A DNA stretch of 64,000 nt from Ophiura sarsii (taxonomy: Eukaryota > Echinodermata > Ophiuroidea > Amphilepidida > Ophiuridae). How positions within the stretch are numbered: position 1 is the stretch's first letter; each line of letters opens with the position of its first letter. Below the pieces are notes generated by a model. It had not been told where the DNA came from, ran no database searches, and saw nothing but the letters and a program-made list of their open reading frames with translations. The stretch is taken from assembly GCA_035610835.1 (NCBI GenBank), contig JAYJML010000201.1:1-64000 (forward strand), read 5' to 3'. A program made the position numbers and the translations under genes. Shown here in pieces: positions 26,416 through 38,355 of the stretch.

Positions 26416-26686
26416 CAAACATCGACCACGAAGTTGACCCGGAACTTGTGACCCAGACCAAAGCAATAGTTGCGCGCGCAATGGCAACATAGCTGGAAAG
26501 GTTACCCACACCGTAATTTCGCAATATTTTCGCCATTTAATTGCATCATTCACCACTGTCATGAATAAGAATCACAAGCCTAGTCACTGGAGAACAACCC
26601 CGGGAACATCTAAGGAACATTTTGGTATAAACTACAAACAAAGAACACATAAAGAAGGATTTTGAGGTAAGACCTAGACTAGGCTC
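26416..26686. other. Non-repetitive sequence right of the array
   Basis: I see no gene or recognisable element here. There is a short CG-rich patch near 26470-26482. Confidence 0.4.
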
Positions 26687-27637
26687 ACTAGCTCGTTCAC
26701 TGGGTTTACGTAGTACTACTTTAATACGTAGTAGTACAGTAGTACAGGAAACCCATACGTTGGTGTTTTTTCTTCATTTTTTTTTCTGGCCACGCGTTTT
26801 TAGGTGGGCCCATTTCCGTAACATCGTGTGATTTTCCAGAAATCGCGCCATTTTTTTCTTCAATTTGGTATATTTTTGTTGTTCGACATCCAACCCCCAT
26901 GCCATGGCATTAAAAGTACATTTTAATTTTTAGGAAAGGAAATTCTCTCAGGAAGCCAAAAATACAATCAGAAAAGGTGTAGGGTGAAGTCATAAAAAAG
27001 GCTTGAGATCAAAATGTGTGGATTTTTTAATTTTTTAAACATACCCTAGGCTATGCCGGCATGCCAGAAAAGTGTGCATATATTTCAACTCTTCACAGTT
27101 AGAGCTTTCCAGTGTTATATAATTTGTCAGGGGTTATGTTTAGTAATTTTGTGCGATCATCTTTTCACCGTAAAATATGTGTCGCAAATTTAATTGCAGC
27201 ATTGTCTTCAGGGGTTAAAATACTTTTCTGGCTATGAGGGCTATTTTGAGCAAAATCTGCCAAAAATCGCCCCTTAGTACATTTCACCATAGGCCAGAAT
27301 TTTTTCAGGGGGCTATTTTGTGAAAACTGGGGATAATCGCCCTTCGCCCCCGTCTATTTTGAGCCCTGATTGTCTTAATTACCCCTGACGAATATTGCAT
27401 TTGTACAAAATATTAAACGAATGGCAAGATAGATGAGAAAGAGTAGATAAGAACAAGCACAAAGAAGTGTGTTTTTGAGCTCTGGTAATTGCGATACAGA
27501 AATTAACACGAAAATCATATTTAGAAGGAGTCATACTTAGGATGGGGACAGATAGTGAAACATGCAAAATACCCTATGATGAATAATACCAACTGATGAC
27601 AAATAACACTAATGATTTGTTGTACTAGCTCGTTCAC
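26687..27637. mobile_element. Possible insertion between 14-bp direct repeats
   Basis: ACTAGCTCGTTCAC occurs at 26687-26700 and again at 27624-27637, bracketing 923 bp. Just inside the left copy are a small hairpin (GTACTACT/AGTAGTAC, 26713-26737) and AGGAAACCCATACGTTGGTG (26746-26765). The latter recurs inverted near 39764-39782. The inner right part (27396-27577) also recurs inverted at 39078-39265. The repeats could be a target-site duplication. No coding sequence or terminal repeat confirms the class. Confidence 0.4.
27396..27577 (+). repeat. Dispersed repeat, copy 1
   Basis: About 180 bp, from GCATTTGTACAAAATATTAA to CATGCAAAATACCCTAT, matches the reverse complement of 39078-39265 with only scattered differences and small indels. 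Confidence 0.85.
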
Positions 27638-27653
27638 GTAGACCATTCCTTGC

Positions 27654-28017
27654 CTGTGGCGTAGCTAGGATATTCATATTGGGGGGGGGGGGGGCGAGAA
27701 CTGAAAATGAACCGACAAGATGTTTGTGAGTCAAGAATAGCGCGCAAAATTGTTCGACTTTACACCTATTTTTGGCACGATTGAGGTACAATTTGGCTCT
27801 AAACCAGCTTGTACCAAAGAATATTGCATTTTGGTGACTTTTATGCGCGCGAAGCGTGTGAAATTTTTTCATACGTGTACTTTTGACAATAATAATTCCA
27901 TGATTCCTCTGGTCAAATGAACCGACAGTGCCAATCTCAACCGACACGACGTCAATATTGGGGGGGGGGGGGGTGATCGCCCCCCCCCCCCCCCCCCCCC
28001 CTCTGGCTACGCCACTG
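27654..28017. mobile_element. hAT-like non-autonomous element 1
   Basis: The left end CTGTGGCGTAGC and the right end GCTACGCCACTG (canonical CAGTGGCGTAGC inverted) match in 11 of 12 positions. They are flanked by a perfect 8-bp duplication TTCCTTGC (27646-27653 and 28018-28025). Terminal CAGTG and 8-bp duplications are hallmarks of the hAT superfamily. The 364-bp body has no transposase. G runs sit near both ends (27680-27693 and 27960-27973), with a long C run at 27980-28001. Confidence 0.85.
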
Positions 28018-28025
28018 TTCCTTGC

Positions 28026-28624
28026 AGGTGGACAAATTCGCCCACTGATTTAGGGGCCAAATTCTCCCACCAAGACAAAATACGTAATAAATTCACTATT
28101 TTTCATGTTTGAAACCCAAAATAATTGTTCCAATGGAGTGAATAACTGTGAGGTAAGGTTTATGTTTGATTTCCTGTTTGAATTACGCAAATTCTGATAC
28201 TTGTTGAATTTGAAGAGATGAAGAACATTTTGTGATTTTGGGTTTGAGACTGAGAGGCTTGCTATCTCCCAGCACTATATCTGGGTGGGTCCACTAGCCT
28301 AAATGAGTACTTGTGGCCATGGGGTGTGTCAGAAACATCCATTCAGCATCAAGCAAAAGTTTTGTGTAATGTAAAAAAGTTTTTGTAGTGATGGGCGGCG
28401 GGGCAACGATAATCGATACCATGTGATTTTTGTAATAGGGGGGTTTTGTGTGAGGTGAAGGGGTTAGCGATAGGGATGGTATTTGGGTCATTCCATGTCA
28501 AATCAACCAGTGGTCCCCAGGCCAGGTGACCATCTCAGATTTTGATTAAACTTCATCAGATTAATGGACTATGGCAAATATTAACATGCAAAAAAGTAAA
28601 ATCATACTCCATGTCATTTTCCAG
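28026..28624. other. Unassigned spacer
   Basis: No gene or element seen. The last 120 bp (TTCCATGTCAAATCAACCAG onward) lead into E1 without a clear boundary. Confidence 0.4.
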
Positions 28625-30682
28625 ATATGGGCGGGTTCAAGAAAAATGGCACCAAAGTGGGACATTTTGTCGAAAATTTCAAACACGATATCTGTTCATT
28701 TTTTTGCTGTTTTTGTGATGTTAGGATGTCAAAGTTTATAAAATAACTTGAGGGGCATTCCAAAAAATCCAATTAACTTCTTTTTTTGCATCTACAACAC
28801 AGAAAATGCATTTTTTGAGAAAAAACTACTTAATGTATGTGCTTTGGTTATCTTTAAGTAATTGTCTTTATAAACACTACTTTTAAGGTTCAAATGTAAG
28901 TAAGAAGATTGTTCATTTAAAAAAACCACCTTAACAATGTATTTACAACACAAAAAGCGAAATAAATTCATTTTTTGTATAAAACAACACTATTTTTTTC
29001 ATTTTGAGGGCAAGAAGTTTTTTTCCCTTCAAAAACAAGTAACAATAAGATTTAACAATAGCTTTATATCAAAGACCTTGCTAATACAAAACTACACAGA
29101 AAGTTTTAAGTTCCTACTACAATCTATGGCAACATAGTATCACTTAGTGTGTCAGTAAAAACGCATATATATATAATGTTACACTCCTGACAGAGCAATT
29201 CTAGTTAAGGTATCACATATTTTGAGAATCATGAAATGATTCCAAATATTTTTGAACTGATATGGAAGATTGCCCAATACATATTCCAATGGTTATCCGT
29301 CAACCACCATAAAAGTGGACAGTTTTTCATTTTTACCAAGAAGTTTTGAAATTACTCTGAAAGATTTCCACTTTACACTGCCAAAAGTACATAGATTTAA
29401 TAAACAAAGGAAAAGAAAATCAGTTTTCTACAATTTAGTTTAAATATCTCGTTCATACAAAACCATGCTGAAAGAATTGAGTTTCTATTACTATCCACTG
29501 CGCGACAGTGCAGCATTAAAGAAGCACATACATTTGTACAATTTGGTGTTACACTCCTGACTTGGCAATATTGTTGATAATATATGTCACTATGAAGATT
29601 ATGAATAATGGTTCCCATTGTTTACAGTACCTTGAGAGGCATTAAGGTGTACATTGGAAGTATCTCAAAATATTTATGATCAGAATAGGATCATATTAAA
29701 CTCCAAAATCACTTTCCCATTCTCATTTCAAACATTTGGACTTGAACCCATATTCATGAGTAATCATATTTGTCCAATTTAATTAAAAAAACAATAATAG
29801 TAAATGATTTCCCATTTACTAACACACTAACAATTCCAGAGAACAATAACAAATAAAAACTGACATTATAAGTATGAGTATATCTGCAGTAAAAACATTG
29901 ACACATCTAACGTGAAATAGTGTTACACTCCTGACAAACACTTATTTGCTCTCTGTAAAAGACACATGTGACACAACATATTTTGTTTTGTTACATTTAG
30001 TTTATTTCATCAAGGTTCAACAACAAAACAATATTATTGCTTAAGTTCATCTGCTTCATAGTTAAGAAAAATTAAGATGAATGTCAATGTTACACTCCTG
30101 ACATTCCTGGGTTATCACAATAAAATGCGTAACCGTAGATACTGAAATGCAATTATTACAAGTCAATTGGCCATTTAGTGAAAGGCAATAGAATACCAAT
30201 TGAAAATATGCAAAAATGAATAGCAAGCTTTTTGTTCATCTTGCTTACTTTGACCAATTTGTTCAAAGATTTGGATTTGACCTGATTTTTCAGAAAACCA
30301 AACTATAATGATGTATTCATAATTTTGATAGACATATAGCATCTAATGTTCTAAGTGATTTGTTCTGAATAAAAGTTAACACTTCAAATATTAAAAACAT
30401 CCATGTTATGGGTCAGTAGGAACATAGAATTTTTTGTTCTGGCCTAATGAAATTACATGTCCAATTTTAATGTCCCACATAAACGTTACACTCCTGACAC
30501 TTTTTGGGGTCATAAATGGCAACAACAAAAAATCTAAAGTAGCTTCAGTTAACATTTTTTGGCACAAATAAGAGACAATAGTAGCACACATTTTAGAACA
30601 ATTACCTATTCTGTAAATCACTTTGTATTAGTGATAGCAGGTACAATGTGAATGGTGCCATTTTTTTTAAACCCGCCCATAT
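28625..30682. mobile_element. E1, inverted-repeat block with iterated GTTACACTCCTGACA box
   Basis: The ends are inverted copies of a 30-bp sequence starting ATATGGGCGGGTT and ending TGGCACCA (28625-28654 and 30653-30682, 28 of 30 identical). Inside, GTTACACTCCTGAC(A) occurs five times in one orientation at 29178, 29548, 29922, 30089 and 30485. The intervals are 370, 374, 167 and 396 bp, about one or two times 185-200. Sequence between boxes is AT-rich and only loosely alike from interval to interval (for example around 29090 and 29450), as if old tandem monomers had decayed around the box. No transposase or long open frame is present. Possible TA duplication at the ends cannot be separated from the terminal sequence. 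Confidence 0.8.
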
Positions 30683-31356
30683 GGCCCGTTAAAATATGGT
30701 AGAGAACGTGTTTTTTCGCGTTCAAGATTCGCGAAAAGTCATATTTGTAATATCGTCCAACTTTGGAAGCTTATATTTCAGTCTTCCTACTAGGTAGAAA
30801 GCTGAAAGTTGGTATTCTTACTAACTTTTGGCCATATTTCAAGAATCTTACCTCAAATCAACTGTATCTCCTTTACTTTTTATGCTATTGCCCCCCAAAG
30901 TAGCCACTTTATTCAGCCGGAAGTGTTTTTCGGGATTTTGTGGGTCATGCTGTGACCCCACGGGCAGCTACCTATGGGGGGTGGGGGGGGGGGGGGGGGG
31001 TCACATGAATCCCATATTGCATGAGTAATCTAGGGTCACATGTCTATAGCCACAAGCAAGTATAAACTCATCAATGTATTTATAAAAACAAGGTCTTCTA
31101 AAAAACTGGCCGAGACACCAGGAGAGGATAAATGAGCAGTGAACACTGTTTAAGCGCCTAGGACTAACATATCTAAATAGATAATTAGATATGTTAGTCC
31201 CAGGTTTAAGCTAAGAGGGACTTTCCGCGCAATGTTACCTTTCTGTTAGTATCATTTGAGCATGGGAAAAATATTTCAGGGGGCTAATTTGTGAAACTAC
31301 ACTTTAAGAATAAAAAAAAGGTTCTGAAACTGTCCTGTATAGGAATGTGTAATGGT
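30683..31356. other. Spacer with poly-G run and hairpin
   Basis: No gene seen. A G-rich run lies at about 30976-31000. A hairpin with arms GGACTAACATATCTA and TAGATATGTTAGTCC spans about 31158-31201. Confidence 0.5.
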
Positions 31357-34272
31357 TATATGGCTCATTCCATGAAGTTGGGGCATTTGTTAAAATAGCA
31401 GAATTTGGTACTTTAGGCAGCTTATAAACTGTTTTACTCTATGTGTATATCAAATTTTTTTAGTGTCCAAAAACAGTACTAGGTTATAGTATTGAGCCAT
31501 GAAAGAAGAAAAAAAATTGACCCTTCCTTGAAGAAGAAAAAAATAAAAAATTAGGTGGTGTCCAAGACCATTTTTGCTAATAAACGTGACATGGAAAACA
31601 CAACAATTAATATGAGTTTTATGTAAGCAAAACTATCATAGAATTGCTTGGAAATCGATTTGATTAATAAAAGATACATGTATTCATAGTTTACTGACCA
31701 AAACACCTCGTCACGCTGGACTGATTTTTCACCCAAGCAACATGAAAATTGCCTTTCCGATGCTACGCACGGTGTCCACAAAATATACACGTGTAGCATC
31801 GGGAGTTTTCATTGCTGAATGGGGGTAGTTCTCTATCATACATTTTAAAATTATTTTCCAAAATTAAGAGCATTTATCAATTGAAAACTATTGCAAATGA
31901 GAATAAATTTCATGAAGACCATTCCATATATTCATGAAAAAGTATACCGTGCCGTGTGCATGGTGTCCTAACCATAAAATGTAGCATCGTGATAATCATC
32001 CTATGCAATTTGTGGGAATCCCCCCCTGGAGATAAATAAAACATTCCATATTTCTTTTTGTAAGGATAGAGGTCAATAGCTATCAGGTTTGTTTGGAATT
32101 TGCCACACGTGGGCTAGTTTTATCAAGGTTTCAGTCGCTGATGTCCCGTTGTAGCATCGGGACTTTTATGTAGCATCAAAATGTAAACATTGGATAGTTT
32201 TGTGAATGGTAAGTGCGATTGTAATTATTTCTTAATGTTGCTTGTATGTCTGTATTTATTAATGCATTTTTATTGAAAGGGAAACACTGAATCAGAATTT
32301 CTTTTCATGTTATGATATTAATTTTGAGTCACGGACACCATAATAATTTGGCGTCCATGTAGCATCGGGCATAGCATGGGCAATATTTTGCATTGGGTAT
32401 CGTTATAGTTCGTTGAAATTGTATTTTTTTTGTAGAATCACATCATTAATAAACTTTGAAGTTAATAATGAATTAGTTTTTGCTCTTTTAATGCTAATAA
32501 TATAGCTTACCAATACGATGCTACATGGACACCATGTCCATGTAGCATTTCATAAAATTTGCCTAATTAGACTAAAACAATTACCCCATTCGAAATTATC
32601 CATCACCCAAAACATTCAAAACATTGCCTACATTTTACTACACTTTACAGAAAAAAAGGCATATTATGAGAGATGTATATCTAATGAAATATATTAATAC
32701 ACAATGCTACATGGACACCATTTCCATTAGCATTTCACTGAATTCACAATAAACATTCCCTTATTTTAGTTTTATTTACTATAAATAAAACAAATAATTG
32801 TAAATCATTTAAGTTCTCTATCCTTTGCTATTCTTTTTCATGTTAAATGAATAATAAATAAAATACTCCAGCATGATTTTAATATAAATATTTTCCTGCA
32901 ACACAAAAAGTGCAACATGAATAAATAATCTACTCCAATATCAATACACAATGTTCCATGAAGATACTAAGCCATAGGGTTTATTTTGTTTTGCTTTGCA
33001 GGTTCTTGACATTAATTCAGAAGACAGTTCTATCGTCCTGGAATTTATGGAGATGAAGACAAGGAACCCATCATTTTCAAAAACTAGTACCTTTCCAAAG
33101 AAATCCATCATGGCAATTAAATTATTTTTTTGCAAACTGACTTTTTAAGTGATCAAACTTTTCAATCATCTTTATCAATAATAGAGGATGATTCAATCAG
33201 AAACAAGCAAAGAGACTAAGATCACAAAGGGTACTTTAAGAACAACACTGCATGAAGTTTGTTTCAGTGGACATCTTAAGTTTCTTTGATCAATGGTGTA
33301 GGCCTATTGTTATTGTGTAATTGTAAGAAATGGTGTATGTGTATCATAGGTAATTATGTTTTATGCTTCATGGCAGGTTATCTTTTTGTGTAATTTGTAG
33401 TTTTACAATCCATGTTATTAATTTTATCGTGTGCTTATAACATAAAAAGTTAACATCATAGTACATCCTCTCTATTGATCTGAAAAAGATGCACCTGTTC
33501 AAGCTGTTCCAAATATTTTAGGGCACGGTGTCCATGTAGCATCGTAATACTTAAGTACACAGAAAAGGTAAATTTTACATGAACAGTGTTTAGATAAATT
33601 TCAAGCAATTCACTCTGTGTATCTACTTGATATGATGAACAAGTAGACAAACCATTCACACTCAAATAATTGTAACAGTATGAATAGTCTTATTATTAAC
33701 AATGTTACAAGACGCGGTGTCCATGTAGCATCGGTAGTGCATTTTATAACATTATACAGGTAAATAATACTTCATATACTTCAATGTGCATGGTTTATAG
33801 AGTACTTTACATCAAACAAATATTGATATGTACTTTATTTAAATTCATTATACATTTTGCAAAATAAAGAGTCACTTTTCAATGAGTTTTTACATAAAAC
33901 AGTTAATCTACGATGTCTTGTTCGTTAAGTTATGTTCAACCTAGACAAATCTGGTTTCTTTTCATGTATTTGTGGTTCCAAGTAGTTAATTGAGGTATAG
34001 AAACTTGGCCCACATCTTAAGCTATTTTATTAGAAAATGATATGGAAATGAGAAATGGTGTCCATGTAGCATCAGGATTTTTGGAAATGTCATCCAACTG
34101 TTGAACATGTGCGGTTATTTTACACCAAATGTTACATTAAAATAAAAAGTTCTACATTGGACTTTGGTAAATGTAGAACCTAAAAAAGAAGAAAGAGTTG
34201 GAAAATATCCATTTTGAAAATTTCACTTGGATGTCACATAATATGCCCCAACTTCATGGAATGAGCCATATA
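31357..34272. mobile_element. E2, inverted-repeat block with iterated GGTGTCCATGTAGCATCG box
   Basis: The termini are perfect 30-bp inverted repeats beginning TATATGGCTCATTCCATGAA (31357-31386 and 34243-34272). The box GGTGTCCATGTAGCATCG, complete or partial, recurs inside. GTAGCATC cores lie at 31791, 31981, 32151, 32170, 32359, 33536, 33725 and 34066, with a degenerate GTAGCATT at 32542. Inverted partners lie at about 31758, 32516 and 32703. Successive forward cores are 190, 170, 208, 183 and 189 bp apart, with gaps of 341 and 799-994 bp where copies are missing or decayed. The rest is AT-rich and noncoding. Perfect termini around a decayed interior suggest either recent activity or selection on the ends. 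Confidence 0.82.
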
Positions 34273-34745
34273 GCAAATTAGAATGAGTTCTATAAAGGTT
34301 ATAGGCCAAATAATAATAAAAACCTGTTCAGCGTCTTGACCTTTTCCAAAGAAGAAAGGAGGCCCTTTTTATTTTTTCCAACTATGTGCAAAATTGCCCT
34401 AATTAGCAATAAACTTTACGAACCTAATGAAGGAGGAGGCCCTTTTTAATAGGTTTTATTTCATGGTTCTAAGGGGTTTGTGCTTTGAATGAAACACCTG
34501 AAGAATAAGGTTATGACTGAAATAAAATGAGAAAAGAAGAAAATTGAAGTTGACCCAAAAAAGGAAGCAGGAGAGGAAGGTAAACAGGGTTTTTTTTAAA
34601 TATTATTTTGCCATATTTGTATAACCATATTTGGTTTATTAATGGTTAATTAAGAACCCTTTGGGGTCCTAAGTCTTTCCTTATTGTGATTGGTTATAGT
34701 ATTTGCAAATCAGAATTGTCAGGAACTATCCTTGTTTTCTAGGTT
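34273..34745. other. AT-rich spacer
   Basis: Two GGAGGCCCTTTTTA phrases (about 34359 and 34434) form a weak direct repeat. No gene seen. Confidence 0.4.
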
Positions 34746-34753
34746 TATCCAAG

Positions 34754-35174
34754 CAGTGGCGTAGCTCGGGGGGGGGGGGGGGGGGGGGGGGGCAGTTGCC
34801 CCCTGACAGAATTTGTTGTGCCCCCGCCCACTTTGTGCCTCCGCCCCACTCTTCGGATAGGGCTTTTATGCATTTGAACCATTTAAAAATGACCATTTTC
34901 GTTTTGTTAAAGGACATTTATTTTTGAAAACGGCCTAATAAAACACTGAGGATTTACCATTTGTTGACTGTTGTTGTGTTTTTGGGACTGCGACATTTTT
35001 TGATCGTGCGAAATTTTTTGACCGTGCAAATTTGTTGGACCTCACCCCCCCCCCCCCCTCCCCCACTTACGTGAAATTCATGAGGTGACTGACTGAGAAC
35101 AAATTTGGGGCAACCTTTTACGAAAATTTTAGAAATCTTGCCCCCCCTAAACAAATTTCCTAGCTACGCCACTG
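34754..35174. mobile_element. hAT-like non-autonomous element 2
   Basis: The ends are CAGTGGCGTAGCT and AGCTACGCCACTG. Flanks TATCCAAG (34746-34753) and TATCTAAG (35175-35182) match in 7 of 8 positions, a target duplication with one later mutation. It has a G run of more than 20 at the left and a C-rich run near 35043-35064. It belongs to the same family as the element at 27654, with no transposase. Confidence 0.82.
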
Positions 35175-35182
35175 TATCTAAG

Positions 35183-36599
35183 GACCATAAAGGTTTCACA
35201 CAGCACAGAAATACGTTGAGAGGCAAGTCAAGCAAGGTCGGCGGAGTTGGTTCTTTCTCTAGGGTATTCTTTGTATGCGATCAAAAATATTATTTATAAC
35301 ACTTTACTTAATATTGTCAAGTTACACAAAGTTCTTCGAAAGTTAAGCATTTATAAATATATTTAAGCCATAAATATAATTGGTCAAACTAATTAAATTT
35401 ATTTTATTTCGCCATAAAGCGTTAAAACGTTAAAAGCGTTAATTAAACCATAAATGGTTAAACAATAGACCATTTCAAATCCGAGAATATACGATCGGTT
35501 CCGAATGTTTCCGATTAGCCGAGCGATAAAAAAACAAAATAGTCTCGTTCCACGTTTTACTTCTCATGTGTGCACGCGTGTATATAAACATAGTAAATCA
35601 CTAGGCGGACAACCAACTATATAGGACAAGACTGTGAATGCGATCAAGAACGTGACCTGTTTTTCCGAAGATTTCCGAATAATCGAAGGACGGGAATCGA
35701 ATAAAAAGAAATAACCATCAACTTTATTAACCGAGATTCAAACAATCCTTGGCATTGGTTTAACGATGGAATACAAGGTGGAGTCTTTGTTGGCTCGTCC
35801 AATCAGAAATTAAAATCTAGATCAATATCTACGATAAAATTCTCGCGCCAAATGTTTATACAATCCTTTTCATTGGTACGTATATATACGTACTTTAATT
35901 GGTTGGTCGTATCACTATACACAATTTGTATCCAATCGCTTACCGTCTCACACTGTCCAGCACTGTCAAGACTGTTGCTGACGGGCCAAGCACTGCACTC
36001 ACATATTCTCCAATTGGACATAAACATCGAAAGTATGTCAATAAACCCAATCAGTGATCATTGTCTATCGCTATAGAGTTCGTGACGTAAGGTTCGCAGA
36101 TTTGAAGCAATCTTGTAGAAATAATATTTAGCGAATTAAATGAGAATATCTGCGAAACAATTGTACAAAACTTGTCTCGTCACATGTCATTATATTATAA
36201 GCTCCAATATAGGGGTCTCTAATGAAGCTTATTCCAAAATATATCACTTTCGGCTGATTCTTCTATATAATACCATGTGCACCCTTCCCTTTTAACCTCC
36301 GCGAAGACCCATTAGTTGTGGCCTCTAATATGCCTCGACACTTCTGTGTCTCGGCAAAAATGGCATGGCTCCAAAGTTGGGTCCAGGTGAAAAAATGTCG
36401 AAAAGACCCCCTCCGTCTTGTCAATGGTTGACCCCGTGATCAGTTGAAACATGTTTTGAGATTTACAGCAGTTGAACATATGTATCATATCTACTTGTAA
36501 ACCAAATTTCAGCTCTAGTACTCAACTCTTTCAGGGTAATGCCAAGTTTTCATTTTTTTTAAAATTGGGGTGGCAAAAATAAAACGGGTTGGCGTTTGT
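35183..36599. other. Unassigned sequence
   Basis: No gene supported. A short GTTAA-rich stretch lies at about 35422-35465. Open frames here are short and overlap on both strands, as expected by chance. Confidence 0.35.
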
Positions 36600-36935
36600 C
36601 GGATCTTCCGGGTCAAAGGTCGTCTATGGGTCGAATTTTCAAAGTTTGTCCGATCGGGCTTAAACTCGGTGACGGGAAGCCAGAGTACGAGTCGAGCGTG
36701 GAAAAAATAAAACGGCTTTGCTTTTCTTGGGTCGTCCGGGGTCAAAGGTCATCTAGGGGTCAACTTTTTGAATTTTCAAAGTTTGTCCGATCGGGCTTAA
36801 ACTCGGTGACGGGAAGCCCGAGTACGAGTCGAGCGTGGAAAAAATAAAACGGCTTTTCTTTTCTTGGGTCGTCCGGGGTCAAAGGTCATCTAGGGGTAAA
36901 CTTTTTGAAGTTGGTCGGATCGTTTTTAAACCCCA
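36600..36935. repeat. 137-bp tandem repeat, about 2.3 copies
   Basis: AAAGTTTGTCCGATCGGGCT occurs at 36641 and 36778, giving a 137-bp period. Each unit includes GGGGTCAAAGGTC, resembling the minisatellite at 48.7-51.2 kb. Copies are nearly identical. Confidence 0.88.
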
Positions 36936-37357
36936 ATAAGCCTATCTTGATTTATGGGCATAATATTATCTGGACTAGGCATCTGTGATGTGGATTTTAA
37001 GGGTGAATTGGGTATGGGATAAGGATGAGGATCTGGATTTAATACTTTGAAAACATATCATTCTTGCACATTTGCAATGGTTATCATAAATCATAAAGAT
37101 CTACCAAGTAACAGAGCCATACGATTTTTAATTACTTCAAAATCAAGGTTTGAACCGGCAACTTATTTTCAAGAGGCTGAGCGGATTGTCCCCGTTTTTT
37201 CGTAGTGCAAATAGACACGCGTTGCCGCCATTTAGGCCTACAGTGTTTCCTCTACGATCGCAACAGAATACTAATCGGGAATGTTTTATGGAAATCGAAG
37301 CAAATTATGTTAAAAAGTTCATTAAATTGGAAGCTGATTTCCATTACTAAAAGCAGA
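36936..37357. other. Unassigned spacer
   Basis: I recognise nothing here. Confidence 0.35.
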
Positions 37358-37562
37358 AATTTTCGCGGTGGTTTTATTTTCGCGTTTTTTCGCGCAAAAT
37401 AATTTACACGCGAAAATGATAACACGCGAACATATTGTTTTCAACATTCATGCAGTGCATCCAGAAGGTCGCCCGCGAAAAAAACAATTCGCGAAATGTC
37501 TATACTCTATGATATCTAAATGCGCGAAAATATCTTTACGCGAAAATATTGGCTTTTACAGT
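37358..37562. repeat. Cluster of CGCGAAAAT boxes
   Basis: Within 205 bp, CGCGAAA(A)/TTTCGCG occurs about nine times, mainly as CGCGAAAAT on the plus strand and TTTCGCG at the left edge. It ends GGCTTTTACAGTA. The density is far above chance. It could be a small mobile element or a cluster of protein-binding sites. Confidence 0.6.
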
Positions 37563-37734
37563 ATGATTTAGTAAAGTTCTGGGATGTATTTTCAGAGAAA
37601 ATACAGTCACGATCACAAGACAAGACAAGAAATATTTATTAGTCCATGATAGTCATTCCTGATATATATAAGTCAAACATGAATAATCAAGCTAAGGGCA
37701 CCAACTAGAATGGTACATGAAGTATAATAGTAGG

Positions 37735-37930
37735 CTACCTGGATTATTAATGGCACATGGTATATATTATCTGGATTATGTTAGGGGGCTGTCGTTTTCT
37801 TCGGTAAGAGGTCAGAGCCTCTACCAAATATCATTGGTTGTGTCGTGTTTTTACAAGGAAAATATGGCAAGGGGTCATAAAATTAATACCATTGTAAATG
37901 GGGGTGGTGGGCGGGGGGTGGTCAAAACAA
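37735..37930 (+). repeat. Direct duplication, copy 1
   Basis: Matches 38356-38550 from CTGGATTATTAATGGCACAT through the G-rich end and GTCAAAAC, with indels. Confidence 0.85.
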
Positions 37931-38109
37931 GATATATAAATAAGGAGGCTAGGCCTAAAGATGCTTAACCCGATTCTAAATCCAACATAGACCTCAAAAA
38001 GTTATTTTTGGGAGCGCGACCCCTATAGCATTATGCACGCTCACCTGGACATCAGCACACATCATTCATTGTGTCATTATTTGTCCAGTGTCCTCCCCCG
38101 TTATAGCTT

Positions 38110-38200
38110 TATTGCTTGCTATACACCCATCCCAAATGGGCACGGGCTATTGCTTGCTATGCACCCCAACCCAAATGGGTACGGGTTATTTTTGAGCCCC
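38110..38200 (+). repeat. About 43-bp tandem pair
   Basis: TATTGCTTGCTAT(A/G)CACCC...CCCAAATGGG(C/T)ACGGG occurs twice in tandem. Confidence 0.75.
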
Positions 38201-38355
38201 ACCACGTTGAGAGCGCAACCCCAGCCCAGCGAGATGCCCGATCACCTACCTGGACTCCGGCTTAACATGGCCATCCCCGGGGGCGGCAAACACACTTTTT
38301 TGGGTCATTATTTGTTCTGTATTAGGCTACACCCCCCCCCCCCCCACCCCCCATG

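Noticed and set aside
28625..30682. CRISPR array, suggested by regularly spaced short repeats
   Set aside because: Spacing is 170-400 bp and irregular, boxes are 15-18 bp, and the window is eukaryotic with no cas genes.
36596..36847. 83-codon open frame over the 137-bp repeat
   Set aside because: The repeat length is not a multiple of three, so each copy is read in a different frame. No conserved peptide.
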